Positions 19,519-29,113 of a stretch of DNA of 64,000 nucleotides are shown in pieces (the first letter of the stretch is position 1; every line of letters starts with the position of its first letter). The translations under genes were made by a program, and so were the position numbers. The notes below the pieces were generated by a model. That model made no database searches and was not told where the DNA came from. It saw nothing but the letters and a program-made list of their open reading frames with translations. The DNA comes from Gammaproteobacteria bacterium (GTDB lineage Bacteria; Pseudomonadota; Gammaproteobacteria; Pseudomonadales; Oleiphilaceae): assembly GCA_002747055.1 (NCBI GenBank), contig PDSQ01000025.1:120522-184521 (forward strand), read 5' to 3'.

Positions 19519-22500
19519 ATGGTTTCTGGCCTTCTTCTTATCTCAATATCACTGCTCTATGTTGGTTTCCTGTTCACGATTGCATATCGGGGAGACAAAA
19601 ATCAAACTCGCTATAAAAACCGGCTAGGTCAGGGTGTTATTTATAGTCTGTCGCTGGCCGTCTATTGCACGTCCTGGACTTTTTATGGCGCAGTTGGCAG
19701 AGCATCCAACGAAGGTCTTGGCTTTCTCCCTATTTACCTGGGTCCTTTCCTGGCATTCTTATTCTGTGTTCCGCTCATCAAGCGCATTCTCTTTATGAGC
19801 AAAAACCAGAATATCACTTCGATAGCGGACTTTATCGCTTCCAGATACGGCAAATCCCAAATACTTGCAGTCATGGTCACCATCATCGCCACAATTGGAG
19901 TCCTGCCGTATATCGCTCTTCAGCTAAAAGCGGTCGCAATGAGCTATGCCCTGCTTACCGATGGCTATCTGAGTCAAAATATCACCCTCATACCGCTCAA
20001 CCAGGATCCAGCTTGGTACGCCGCGATGTTTATGGCTGTATTCACCGTGCTCTTCGGCACCCGGCATTTAGACGCGACCGAACATCATCAAGGCATGGTC
20101 AATGCGATCGCGTTTGAGTCCATTGTCAAACTGATTGCCTTCGGTGCCGTTGGGATGATGGTGTGTTACACCATGTTTGACGGTTTTACGGACATCCTGA
20201 CAAGAGTCAATGGTCATGCCGAGTTGATGAGCTTCAATCTGGCCGATTTCAACATGACCTCTTTCGTTACCCAAACCATTGTCGCCATGTTTGCCATCAT
20301 TTGTTTGCCCAGGCAATTTCATGTCACTATGGTCGAAAACACCCATATCGAGGACATTCACTATGCGCGTTATGTTTTTCCGGCCTATTTGCTGCTCATC
20401 AGCATTTTTGTCTTACCTGTTGCCGCCGCAGGGCTAATTGAATTTCCTTTGGGAGCGGTCAATACGGACACCTTTGTACTAAGACTGCCAATGAGTCAAG
20501 ACAACACCTGGCTTACTGTATTAGCGTTTATCGGTGGTGGCTCTGCCGCGACGGCGATGGTAATTGTCTCGACAGTTACGCTCAGCACCATGATATGCAA
20601 TGAGATCGTCATTCCCGGCGTCTTGACTTTGTTCGGTCCCCAGTTGCGCAAAAGAAAAAATCTTGGTTCTCTTCTGCTCACCATTCGTCGTCTGACGATT
20701 CTGGGTATTGTCGTGGCCGCATACGGGTTCTACAAAATTGCCGGCAACACACCGAACCTGACCTCTTTTGGCCTGCTTTCATTCGTCGCAGCGGCGCAAT
20801 TTGCCCCGGCACTGATCGGCGGCGCACTCTGGCGCCGAGGTAACTTTCAGGGAGCCATGATCGGCTTATTGGTTGGTTTCAGTATCTGGTGCATCGGACT
20901 GCTTTGGCCGGCCATGAGTAACTCCAGCAACGTTGTTCCACCCCTGTCCCAACCCAGCGAAGACCTATGGACGCAGATCAAAAGCAATCACAATTCTGAA
21001 ATGGCGCGGATTTCTCAAGGCATCATATGGAGCCTGTCAGCCAATGTATTATGTTACGTTCTGTTTTCACTCTTCTCTCGGCAACAGCTGCGCGAAAAAA
21101 TTCAGGTTGCCGCTTTTTTCCAGGAGCCGCCCAAAGAAGCGGGTATTACCCACGAAAAGGACTGGGCCGGAGTCGCCGGCATCAAGGATATTCAGGCAGT
21201 TACCGAACGCTTTCTGGGCAAGGAAAAAACCGCTTCCTTGTTTGACTGGTTTGAGCAAAGACACCACACCAGACTCAGTCCCGGCAAATCGGCCAGCCCG
21301 GAACTCCTGCGCTTCATTGAAACTCAACTCGCCAGCGTCATCGGTTCATCGACAGCGAAAGTCGTATTGGACTCCACCCTCAAAGGCAGGGAAGTGCAAA
21401 TCGAAGATGTAGTCAACATTGTTGACGAAGCATCACAGGTCATGGAGTTGAATCGGGATCTACTGCAATCGGCGATCGAGAACATCAGCCTGGGAATCAG
21501 TGTTGTCGACTCCAGGCTCAGGCTGGTTGCCTGGAACCAGCGGTACCTGGATCTATTCAATTACCCAGAAGGATTTGTGCAAGCCGGCAAGCCGATAGAA
21601 GACCTGATTCGCTTCAATATGGCCTCCACTAACCTTAGCCAGGACAAAATCGAGGAGTTAGTCGAAACCCGACTCAGCCAAATGGCAAAAGGCGAGCCTC
21701 ACGAATACGAAAGGGAAAAGGCCGATGGCAGTGTTTTGCTGATTCAGGGCACACTAAGTGCGAAAGGAGGCTATGTTACCACTTTTTCCGACATCACTAA
21801 CATGCGGCGGACCGAAATTGCACTTAAAGAAACCAATACCTATCTGGAACAACGTGTTCAAGAAAGAACAGAAGAACTGTCAATACTGAATGAACAGCTC
21901 AGCAAAGCGACTCGGATAGCGGAAAAAGCCAGTCAGGGAAAAACCCGCTTCCTGGCCTCCGCAAGCCACGATCTGTTACAACCGATCAACGCGGCCAGAC
22001 TCTTTGTATCCGCGTTGTACCCTCAAATTTCGAACCAAAAAGCACCGGCATTGCTGCTCGAGCAAATTGACAGTTCACTGACAGCAGCAGAAGAAATTCT
22101 CAGTACACTGCTGGATATCTCCAAAATGGATGCAGGAATTATCGAAGCGAACTTTTCCGTCTTTCCTTTGAAAGATGTTTTGTTGCCATTGAAAAACGAG
22201 TTCACTGCGGTCACCCTGAAAAAAGGAGTTTCTTTCAAATTTGTACCCTGCCGTCTGTTTATCAAGTCTGACATTCAACTGCTTCGCAGAGCCGTACAAA
22301 ACTTTCTGGCAAACGCCACGCGTTATACCGATAACGGAAAGCTGCTACTCGGATGCAGACGAACCGGTCAGCATGTGCGCATCGAGGTCTGGGACACAGG
22401 CCCCGGCATACCGGACAATCAACTCAGCCAGATATTCGAAGAGTTTAAACGACTGACCCAAAAAGGCGGAGATAAAAATGGCCTGGGCCTGGGCCTGGCA

Positions 22501-23025
22501 ATTGTTGACCGAATCAGTCACACACTACAACATCCTGTAGACGTGCGGTCATGGCAAGGCAGGGGGAGTGTGTTTTCGATTACAGTCCCGATCGCTTCCC
22601 GGCCCGCCGGCCACAATCATACCCCTTCGGAAAACATGCAAAGGGCACCCGGCAGTTTTGTTGGCCGAACCATACTCTGTATCGACAACGAAGCGGCGAT
22701 AAGAAATGCGATGAAAGCACTGCTAGAGGGATGGGAGTGTCAGGTGATTCTCGCCGCTAATCTTGCCGAGTCCAAATCGGCCATACTGGATACCAAACCG
22801 GATCTGATACTGGCTGACTACCAACTGGACAACGACGAAAATGGTCTTGATTTAATGGATGAACTGAATTTACATCTTGACCAAACCGCACCCGGGGTAT
22901 TGGTCACTGCAGTGAATGACGCGTCGCTTCGTGACGAAGCCATCAAAAGAGGCTATCAAATGCTGAACAAGCCAGTGAAGCCGGCTGCGCTGCGTGCGCT
23001 GATCACCAGAATGCTGAAAAATTAA
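19519..23025 (+). CDS. SLC5-STAC hybrid sensor histidine kinase / response regulator (CrbS-type)
   Basis: 1168-residue inner-membrane kinase. Domains: SSS/SLC5 transporter-like, about 13 membrane segments (1-500, with TSIADFIASRYGKS); STAC-like linker (about 530-640); PAS fold (about 655-770, with SAIENISLGISVVDSRLRLVAWNQ split by the reader's limit); coiled coil (EQRVQERTEELSILNEQL); HisKA with phospho-His in LASASHDLLQPINA near residue 817; HATPase with VWDTGPGIP and GLGLGLAIVDRIS; and REC with Asp in ILADYQLD near residue 1099. In Vibrio and Pseudomonas such kinases (CrbS, MxtR) control acetate use through acs. The divergent acetate-type symporter fits that. No LuxR-type CrbR gene is adjacent. 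Confidence 0.92.
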   Translation: MVSGLLLISISLLYVGFLFTIAYRGDKNQTRYKNRLGQGVIYSLSLAVYCTSWTFYGAVGRASNEGLGFLPIYLGPFLAFLFCVPLIKRILFMSKNQNITSIADFIASRYGKSQILAVMVTIIATIGVLPYIALQLKAVAMSYALLTDGYLSQNITLIPLNQDPAWYAAMFMAVFTVLFGTRHLDATEHHQGMVNAIAFESIVKLIAFGAVGMMVCYTMFDGFTDILTRVNGHAELMSFNLADFNMTSFVTQTIVAMFAIICLPRQFHVTMVENTHIEDIHYARYVFPAYLLLISIFVLPVAAAGLIEFPLGAVNTDTFVLRLPMSQDNTWLTVLAFIGGGSAATAMVIVSTVTLSTMICNEIVIPGVLTLFGPQLRKRKNLGSLLLTIRRLTILGIVVAAYGFYKIAGNTPNLTSFGLLSFVAAAQFAPALIGGALWRRGNFQGAMIGLLVGFSIWCIGLLWPAMSNSSNVVPPLSQPSEDLWTQIKSNHNSEMARISQGIIWSLSANVLCYVLFSLFSRQQLREKIQVAAFFQEPPKEAGITHEKDWAGVAGIKDIQAVTERFLGKEKTASLFDWFEQRHHTRLSPGKSASPELLRFIETQLASVIGSSTAKVVLDSTLKGREVQIEDVVNIVDEASQVMELNRDLLQSAIENISLGISVVDSRLRLVAWNQRYLDLFNYPEGFVQAGKPIEDLIRFNMASTNLSQDKIEELVETRLSQMAKGEPHEYEREKADGSVLLIQGTLSAKGGYVTTFSDITNMRRTEIALKETNTYLEQRVQERTEELSILNEQLSKATRIAEKASQGKTRFLASASHDLLQPINAARLFVSALYPQISNQKAPALLLEQIDSSLTAAEEILSTLLDISKMDAGIIEANFSVFPLKDVLLPLKNEFTAVTLKKGVSFKFVPCRLFIKSDIQLLRRAVQNFLANATRYTDNGKLLLGCRRTGQHVRIEVWDTGPGIPDNQLSQIFEEFKRLTQKGGDKNGLGLGLAIVDRISHTLQHPVDVRSWQGRGSVFSITVPIASRPAGHNHTPSENMQRAPGSFVGRTILCIDNEAAIRNAMKALLEGWECQVILAANLAESKSAILDTKPDLILADYQLDNDENGLDLMDELNLHLDQTAPGVLVTAVNDASLRDEAIKRGYQMLNKPVKPAALRALITRMLKN

Positions 23026-23117
23026 CCAAAATTTATTGTAAAACTCGCTTTTTTTCAATGCTGGCCTACAGTTATTCCATATAACACAAAAATTGATTAC
23101 TTCGCCCTGACGCACCT

Positions 23118-24764
23118 ATGAACCAAGTACAAAGACAGATCAGACTTGCCAAAATCTATCGTGACTTGAAAATACTGATTATCGATGATTTCGAAAACTT
23201 TCGACTCGCATTGAAACAGATGTTGCGTGCGTTCGGCGCACAGGATATTCATACAGCCAGCAATGGCGAGAATGCAATCAAAAAATGTGAAACCGATCGA
23301 TACGACATTATCCTCTGCGATTACAATTTGGGCGACAAAAAAAACGGGCAGCAAATTCTGGAAGAGCTCCGTTTCAAAGAAACCATCAAATATGACACCA
23401 TTTTTGTCATTGTTTCCGCCGAAACAGCCAAAGACATGGTCATGGGTGCCCTCGAATATCTCCCGGATGGCTACATTACCAAACCTATCAATAAAGATGT
23501 GCTGCAAAAAAGGCTGGATCTGTTATTGGAACAACGCGCCGAGCTGGCCGATGTCATTCAGGCTTTAGACCAAAAAAACTGGCAACGTGTCGTTAACCTG
23601 TGCACACAGGCAATTCAAAACCATAGCAGATATACCACATGGTGCCTGCGCACCCAGGCAAGCGCTCATTATATGCTGGAGCAGTATGAACAAGCGCAGA
23701 AAATCTACGAAGAAGTGTTGACCAAGCGCGATATTGGCTGGGCGCGCCTCGGCATGGGCAAAGTCAAACTGGCGCAAAAACAGTTTGATGAAGCGATAGA
23801 CAGCTTTAGAAGCCTGCTGGACAAAAACCCCGATGAGGTAGACGCTCATGACTGGCTGGCCTCCACTTATGAACAAATGGGCCGCTTTCGGGAAGCGCAA
23901 CAAACCCTGGAAAAAGCCGTAGCCATCTCACCTTTCGCTATCTTGCGGCAACAAAAACTGGCTGATGTGTGCTTAAAAAACAACAATGTGGAAAGAGCGA
24001 CAGAAGCTTACCGTTCTGCGGTAAAACTGAGCAACAACTCGGTTCACGACAAACCCGAGAACTACCTGCAACTCGGGCGATGTTTGTCGGATTTGTCTGA
24101 AGGCGATAAAACCAGTGAAGGCAAAAAACGGGCAAAAGAAGCCATCACGACGCTGGATAAGGCAAATCATAAATTCAAAGAAGATGCCAGCGTCAGATTG
24201 AAGTCAATGCTTATCGAGTCTCGCGTTCATTTAGGCCAGGAAAATGCCAAAAAGTCGCAAGATGTTTTAGCCAAAGCGTCTGAACTTATGAACCAGATTG
24301 AACCGGAACCGGAAGATCACCTCGAAATGGCGAAAACACTCTATGCCCAGGGTGACACCGCCAAAGCTGAAAAAGTACTGTTTTCACTGTCTGAAAACCA
24401 CGGCACAGATAGAGGCTTGATGAAAAAAATTGAGGATCTGCTGGATGAACCCGTCAGTCTGAAAAAGAAACTGGAAGCGCGTTCGCTCAACAAACAAGGT
24501 ATTAACTTGTTTGAAAATGGCAAGATAAAAGAGGCCATGGCCGTGTTCGACAAAGCACTCGAAGTTACCCCCAAACACCCTGCCCTGAACCTGAACCTGG
24601 TGCAGGTTATGCTCAAAGACATAAAAACCCAAGCTACCGACAAATCCGCGATGATTGAGAAATGCCAGGCATGCTTGAATAACGTAAAACACATTCCCGA
24701 GCAACATCGACAACATAAACGTTTTTTGCATCTTTCCAAAAAAGTCGCGTCGCTTGTTAATTGA
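23118..24764 (+). CDS. Response regulator with tetratricopeptide repeats
   Basis: 548 residues. An N-terminal receiver domain (about 12-135) has ILIIDDFENFR, the phospho-acceptor Asp in IILCDYNLGDKKNG near residue 68, FVIVSAETAKD and the Lys in DGYITKPINKD. The remainder (about 145-540) is TPR-like helical repeat: for example YEQAQKIYEEVLTKRDIGWA, FDEAIDSFRSLLDKNPDEVD and IKEAMAVFDKALEVTPKHPA. There is no DNA-binding output, so it should signal through protein contacts. It begins 92 bases after the hybrid kinase and is a plausible partner for it. Known REC-TPR proteins occur in Pseudomonas and Vibrio, but their targets are mostly unknown. Confidence 0.9.
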   Translation: MNQVQRQIRLAKIYRDLKILIIDDFENFRLALKQMLRAFGAQDIHTASNGENAIKKCETDRYDIILCDYNLGDKKNGQQILEELRFKETIKYDTIFVIVSAETAKDMVMGALEYLPDGYITKPINKDVLQKRLDLLLEQRAELADVIQALDQKNWQRVVNLCTQAIQNHSRYTTWCLRTQASAHYMLEQYEQAQKIYEEVLTKRDIGWARLGMGKVKLAQKQFDEAIDSFRSLLDKNPDEVDAHDWLASTYEQMGRFREAQQTLEKAVAISPFAILRQQKLADVCLKNNNVERATEAYRSAVKLSNNSVHDKPENYLQLGRCLSDLSEGDKTSEGKKRAKEAITTLDKANHKFKEDASVRLKSMLIESRVHLGQENAKKSQDVLAKASELMNQIEPEPEDHLEMAKTLYAQGDTAKAEKVLFSLSENHGTDRGLMKKIEDLLDEPVSLKKKLEARSLNKQGINLFENGKIKEAMAVFDKALEVTPKHPALNLNLVQVMLKDIKTQATDKSAMIEKCQACLNNVKHIPEQHRQHKRFLHLSKKVASLVN

Positions 24765-24948
24765 TCAAAACAGTCATATGATGACTCGAAACACCTGACC
24801 AAACGCTACCGACAAGCTGGCAATCATGTCGTTCTGGATGAATGGACAGCCTGGCACGCATGGCAACCGTTCGTCATAGCTGCCAGAGGCCAGCCAGGCC
24901 GTGGCTCGTACCGGAGAGTTTATAAAACGGCACTGGTCTGACGGTTAT

Positions 24949-24960
24949 CCCGCCGGCGGG
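24949..24960. repeat. 12-base GC-rich perfect palindrome
   Basis: CCCGCCGGCGGG is self-complementary. It lies 33 bases after the glrR stop on the minus strand, in the 228-base gap between two convergent genes. It could be the stem of a terminator, but it has no loop or T-run of its own. Confidence 0.3.
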
Positions 24961-24992
24961 CCTGGACAGAGGTAGACAATTGCACGGCTGAC

Positions 24993-26336
24993 TTAATCGA
25001 CACCAAGCCCGTGCTTCTTTACGATTTTATAAAAGTCGGAACGATTACGCCCCGCCAAACGGGCCGCTTCTGGAATATTGCCACCTGCAATATTGAGAAT
25101 ACGCAAACAGTAGTCACGCTCAAAGGCTTTCTTCGCTTCCGTCAAAGACTCTATCTGAATATCGCTTTTGGGTAAATTAAACTGCACAACCTCTTTTGAA
25201 ATAACCACAGAAGAGGTCAGCGCGACAGCCTGTTCGACCATGTTATTCAGTTGCCGGATATTTCCGGGCCAGGAATACCTGAGCAATAACTCCATCGCAT
25301 CCGAGGCGAACCTTTTTTTCTCTTTTTTCGTTCGCTCAGCAATGCGCTTCAAGAAGTGCTCTACCAGAAGCGGAACGTCTTCGCAGCGATCACGCAACGC
25401 AGGCAGCCCCAGATTTACCACATTCAGTCGATAGTACAAGTCTTCACGAAACTGCCCTTCTTCGACCATTGTTTCAAGATTTCTGTGTGTCGCCGATACA
25501 ATCCGGACATCAACAGGCTCAGACACCGAAGAGCCGAGAGGTCTGATTTGCCTCTCTTGCAAAACCCGAAGCAACTTGACCTGCAAGTGCAACGGCATAT
25601 CTCCTATCTCATCCAAAAACAGGGTACCTCCGTTAGCCGCCGAGAAAAGTCCGGCATGATCTGCCACTGCACCAGTAAACGCCCCTTTCCGGTAGCCAAA
25701 CAGTTCCGCCTCCATCAGTTCTTGCGGTATCGCCCCACAATTGACTGCAATAAACGGTTTTTTCTTGCGTGTGCTCACCTGATGAATCGCTTCTGCAAGC
25801 AATTCTTTTCCGGTTCCGCTATCTCCGACTACCAGCACATTGACATCACTATCCGCCACTAAACGAGCTTGTTCCAGAACACGAAACATGGCTGAACTTC
25901 GGGTGATAATTTTTTCACTCCAGTGGCTGTCGGCATCCTTGGCCAGATCGTCGGCCATCGCACTCTCGAGAGTGGAAATCAGTTCGTCTTTTTGTACCGG
26001 CTTGGTCAGGAATGCAAAAACTCCTTTTCTGGTAGCCGCTATTGCGTCTGGAATAGAACCATGCGCTGTCAGCATGATTACCGGTAACATAGGCCAGTGT
26101 TTCTGAATATTCATCAGTAGCGACATACCGTCCATATCATCCATTTTAAGATCAGTAACGACCACCTTGGGAATCTTCTGATGAATCGCAGTCAAAGCCA
26201 ACTGACCACTGGTCGCGGTCCGAACAGCATAGCCGGACGCCTCGAGACGCATACTCAAAAGCTCTAACAAACCGGGGTCGTCATCGACGATCAGCACCTC
26301 CTTTGCCGCAGAACAAGGCTTGGCAAGTGAACTCAT
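24993..26336 (-). CDS. glrR: Sigma-54-dependent response regulator GlrR/QseF
   Basis: 447-residue enhancer-binding activator for sigma-54 RNA polymerase. Receiver: VLIVDDDPGLLELL, phospho-Asp in VVTDLKMDDMDG, Lys in FLTKPVQKDE. AAA+ domain: Walker A GDSGTGKE, ELFGYRKGAFTGAVADHAG with the GAFTGA sigma-54 contact loop, Walker B GGTLFLDEIGDMP. C-terminal Fis-type helix-turn-helix: AARLAGRNRSDFYKIVKKHGL. The frame continues to 26390, but AAAGGAG upstream of the ATG at 26336 makes MSSLAKPC the start. It is last in a kinase-lipoprotein-regulator operon, the qseE-qseG-qseF order. In enterobacteria GlrR drives the glmY small RNA and rpoE; targets here are unknown. Confidence 0.92.
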   Translation of the reverse strand: MSSLAKPCSAAKEVLIVDDDPGLLELLSMRLEASGYAVRTATSGQLALTAIHQKIPKVVVTDLKMDDMDGMSLLMNIQKHWPMLPVIMLTAHGSIPDAIAATRKGVFAFLTKPVQKDELISTLESAMADDLAKDADSHWSEKIITRSSAMFRVLEQARLVADSDVNVLVVGDSGTGKELLAEAIHQVSTRKKKPFIAVNCGAIPQELMEAELFGYRKGAFTGAVADHAGLFSAANGGTLFLDEIGDMPLHLQVKLLRVLQERQIRPLGSSVSEPVDVRIVSATHRNLETMVEEGQFREDLYYRLNVVNLGLPALRDRCEDVPLLVEHFLKRIAERTKKEKKRFASDAMELLLRYSWPGNIRQLNNMVEQAVALTSSVVISKEVVQFNLPKSDIQIESLTEAKKAFERDYCLRILNIAGGNIPEAARLAGRNRSDFYKIVKKHGLGVD

Positions 26337-26389
26337 ACTCTTTCTCCTTTGCTGCCCCGGGCAGCCCTTCCGTACCAATGAATCAATCA

Positions 26390-27076
26390 CTACCTGGCGT
26401 TAATTTCTTTTTCGATTGCCGACAAAGCGTCAATTTTCAGCTGCAGCTCCTGACGAATACCCTCTTTTTGTTTTTCCAACTGCAAAACCCGCTTGCCAAA
26501 ACGAGCCAATAGGTCGAGAACCAACACCGTATCAGCGTCCAGCTTGTTCGACTCGGCCATTTGCGTGTATCGCTTCAGGAATTTTTCAGGCGACTCTGCG
26601 ATAAAACAACTGCTTACAAGCAGTTTAGTCAGATCATCAACCGGTATCCGGCGCAATTCATAAGGCGCCGATTTTAGATACTTGCGTACTATGGATGCCG
26701 ATAACGGCGATACCTGTTCAACCGTACGTTTAACTGTTTTCGTGTTGCTGTCGGGATTACCATCGAGAACAGGCACTGGCGCAACACGACGGCACTGTCG
26801 CTTTCTCATCGACAGAATGATCGACGACGACGAAAGCACTTTTCTCTCTACAATCTTCAATTCTTTGTGAATAATGGGTGCTTGCTTGTCTGGTTCCGGG
26901 CACGGTTCTGCGATTTGCCCGCCACTACGCAGTGCAATCGGCTGACATCCAGCCAAGAGCACCAAAAACAGCCATATCCTGACCTGACCGAAGCACTTCC
27001 GAGATGTCGGCAAATGCAAATCAAGTTTTTTCCTACTTGCCATGAAATGAGTTACCAGGCTATTACTTGCTATCAT
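26390..27076 (-). CDS. QseG-like lipoprotein
   Basis: About 228 residues. A late hydrophobic segment, RIWLFLVLLAGCQP, ends in a lipobox (LLAGC), so the mature lipoprotein would start at that Cys. The N-region is long from the first ATG; an inner ATG at 27043 (MASRKKLDLHLP) would give a more normal signal. The C-terminal 60 residues (VLVLDLLARFGKRVLQLEKQKEGIRQELQLKIDALS, cited in part) form a coiled coil. It lies 3 bases after the kinase gene and 53 bases before glrR, which is where qseG sits in enterobacteria. QseG is needed for kinase control at the outer membrane. Assignment rests mainly on position, lipobox and coiled coil. Confidence 0.75.
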   Translation of the reverse strand: MIASNSLVTHFMASRKKLDLHLPTSRKCFGQVRIWLFLVLLAGCQPIALRSGGQIAEPCPEPDKQAPIIHKELKIVERKVLSSSSIILSMRKRQCRRVAPVPVLDGNPDSNTKTVKRTVEQVSPLSASIVRKYLKSAPYELRRIPVDDLTKLLVSSCFIAESPEKFLKRYTQMAESNKLDADTVLVLDLLARFGKRVLQLEKQKEGIRQELQLKIDALSAIEKEINAR

Positions 27077-27079
27077 GAG

Positions 27080-28684
27080 TTAACTATCACTGTGTTGCGA
27101 GGGATAATAGGGTGAAACCGAATCGCCCATTTCCGGGGCTAGTTCAACGCCAAGCGGTAAATAAACGATAAAATTTGCCCCTTTACCCGGTTCACTGTCG
27201 ACCACTATTCTACCATGCAAAGCCTCCACACACTCTTTAACAATGGACAACCCCAAACCACTGCCTTCAATCGCACCTTCGTGCACGGCTTCCCCCTGAT
27301 AAAATGGCTGAAAAATCATATCCTGTTCAGCCTTGGAGATACCCGGCCCCTGATCCTTGACGCTGATGCTCAGCTCTTTCGAGTCGGCCTGCCAGACAAT
27401 GAAAATAGTGCTGCCATGCCCGCTGTAGTTAATTGCATTGGAAATCAAATTACTCAATATCATTTCGATACGTGCCGACTCACTGACGATGGTTACATTG
27501 CCACCCTCACATTCAAATGTAATCCTTGAAGCTTCGATCAAATCACTGACCCGATCAAGTTGCCGGGCAATCAACGCCGGGATATACACTTGGCTCTGAG
27601 CGACTGTCCGTTCCGAACGAACCGTATTGTAATTCAATAACTGCTGAATCTGATCCAGCAACTTGTCCGCGTTACTGGCGAGGATCGACAGCACGTGTTG
27701 CTGCCTGGCGTTTATCGGGCCTGGAACCTGGTCGGACAACAGTGAAGCCGCCTCGATTATCGAAGAAAGAGGGGTCTTCAATTCGTGAGTGACATGGCGG
27801 AGAAACACACTTTTCTGTTTCTCCAGTGATAACAAACGCAAACGCATCCACTCCAGTCGATCACCCAAGGCCACCAAATCTTGAGAGCCACGTATCGCTA
27901 TCGGTTGTTCCAGATCGCCCTGACCGAGAGATTTTATTGACAACCCCAGTTGCTTCAATGGACGCGATATCCGATAGGAAAACAACAAGATAAGCAATCC
28001 TGACAAAGGCAGAATCAGCGAGCCAATCCACCAGATGTATTGCCTTTTATCAGCATACTCCTTCTCCGCACGCTTAAGCGACTCGTCAATAAACTGTTTG
28101 GTAAGGGAAGCGAGCGCCCATACCTGCTTGTTAACATCATCAAATACAGCTTCAAGCTGATCGAGTGGCTGCTCCCTCGCCGGTTCTTCCTGGCGAGTTT
28201 GCATAACCCTATCAAAATCAACGGGCTCTGCAGGTGGCGTGCCATCGGTGACCGGAAATACCTGCGGAAATACCCGGCTGCTATCTATCAAGTTGAGCAC
28301 CATCGACACAGTCTGATTTAAAGCAGGCTTACCGATCGCCTCTTCCAGTTTTTTCAACTTGCCGCGCACCATACGCTCTTTACTACGGTACAGCTCGGCA
28401 AACCGCAGATCAGCCAATACCACATATTGCTTGGCGAGCCGTTCTAACTCTTGCACTTCTTCAGCAACCTTTACCGACAACTGATTGACCAGAATCACCG
28501 TATTGACAAGCCGGTATTGGCCCTGATTTTGCTGCTCAAGAAACTGAATTGCATAACCGATAGCAACCAGCAAAGGCAATAAAGTCATCACGGCCGCCAG
28601 CGCCCATTGATGCATTAAAGGTATGCGACCGCGTAAAAATAACGATTCCAGCCTTCCCGGATTTTTATCTGACACAGTGGCCAC
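27080..28684 (-). CDS. glrK: Sensor histidine kinase GlrK/QseE
   Basis: 534-residue inner-membrane kinase. One membrane segment lies near residues 27-50 (ALAAVMTLLPLLVAIGYAI) and a second near 220 (YIWWIGSLILPLSGLLILLF), with a periplasmic helical domain between. HAMP follows (SYRISRPLKQLGLSIKSLG). The HisKA H-box is FLRHVTHELKTPLSSI, and the ATPase domain has the N-box NLISNAINYSG, VKDQGPGIS and GSGLGLSIVKECVEAL. It is the first gene of the operon with the lipoprotein and glrR and would phosphorylate GlrR. The promoter should lie in the 28.7-29.1 kb gap. I saw no TGTC-N12-GACA GlrR sites there. Confidence 0.9.
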   Translation of the reverse strand: MATVSDKNPGRLESLFLRGRIPLMHQWALAAVMTLLPLLVAIGYAIQFLEQQNQGQYRLVNTVILVNQLSVKVAEEVQELERLAKQYVVLADLRFAELYRSKERMVRGKLKKLEEAIGKPALNQTVSMVLNLIDSSRVFPQVFPVTDGTPPAEPVDFDRVMQTRQEEPAREQPLDQLEAVFDDVNKQVWALASLTKQFIDESLKRAEKEYADKRQYIWWIGSLILPLSGLLILLFSYRISRPLKQLGLSIKSLGQGDLEQPIAIRGSQDLVALGDRLEWMRLRLLSLEKQKSVFLRHVTHELKTPLSSIIEAASLLSDQVPGPINARQQHVLSILASNADKLLDQIQQLLNYNTVRSERTVAQSQVYIPALIARQLDRVSDLIEASRITFECEGGNVTIVSESARIEMILSNLISNAINYSGHGSTIFIVWQADSKELSISVKDQGPGISKAEQDMIFQPFYQGEAVHEGAIEGSGLGLSIVKECVEALHGRIVVDSEPGKGANFIVYLPLGVELAPEMGDSVSPYYPSQHSDS

Positions 28685-29087
28685 TTGTTGCCAATTCGCA
28701 ACCCATTCAGCGGTGATTTAGATAAGTAAAAATATGGCTATTCCTTTGCAGTAAACCACTACCAGATCACAAAGCAAGCAATTTTAACCAGTTTATCAGA
28801 ATTCGATACAAACCTTCCCTCAACATCACGATTTCACTCATTTTTATTTTACAATACCCATCGAAACTGAAAACGGTCAGCACCAAATTCTCCGCTTATC
28901 AAACAAGCTGTCGCCGTATTGCAACACTTTATCTATCTGTTTTATATAGTTTTCACTGTAAAAGCAATCTTATTGGTTGCATTTCGGCAACTTATTCCGA
29001 AAAATACCCGGCCTAATCGACTACAGTACCGAGCTCAGCCAAAATAATTGTTTATAACCATATGTTAATAAAGGAGTATTTATATAC
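28685..29087. other. AT-rich intergenic region upstream of glrK
   Basis: About 400 bases with no credible gene on either strand. It must contain the glrK promoter, reading left, and the approach to the sigma-54-like site at 29088. By eye it is AT-rich, with long A/T runs between 28830 and 29075. I recognise no enhancer site, RNA gene or repeat in it. Confidence 0.5.
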
Positions 29088-29102
29088 TGGCACAATTCAG
29101 GC
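29088..29102 (+). promoter_or_regulatory. Sigma-54-like promoter of a small unit
   Basis: TGGCAC-AATTC-AGGC has the exact GG-N10-GC spacing of sigma-54 promoters and a perfect TGGCAC -24 half. The -12 half is AGGC instead of TTGC, so it is imperfect. Transcription would start near 29114. Confidence 0.45.
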
Positions 29103-29113
29103 TTATATCCAGA

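Noticed and set aside
28685..29087. GlrR binding sites (TGTC-N12-GACA) upstream of glrK or the small unit
   Set aside because: Only one TGTC is present (near 28910) and GACA is not at the required distance.
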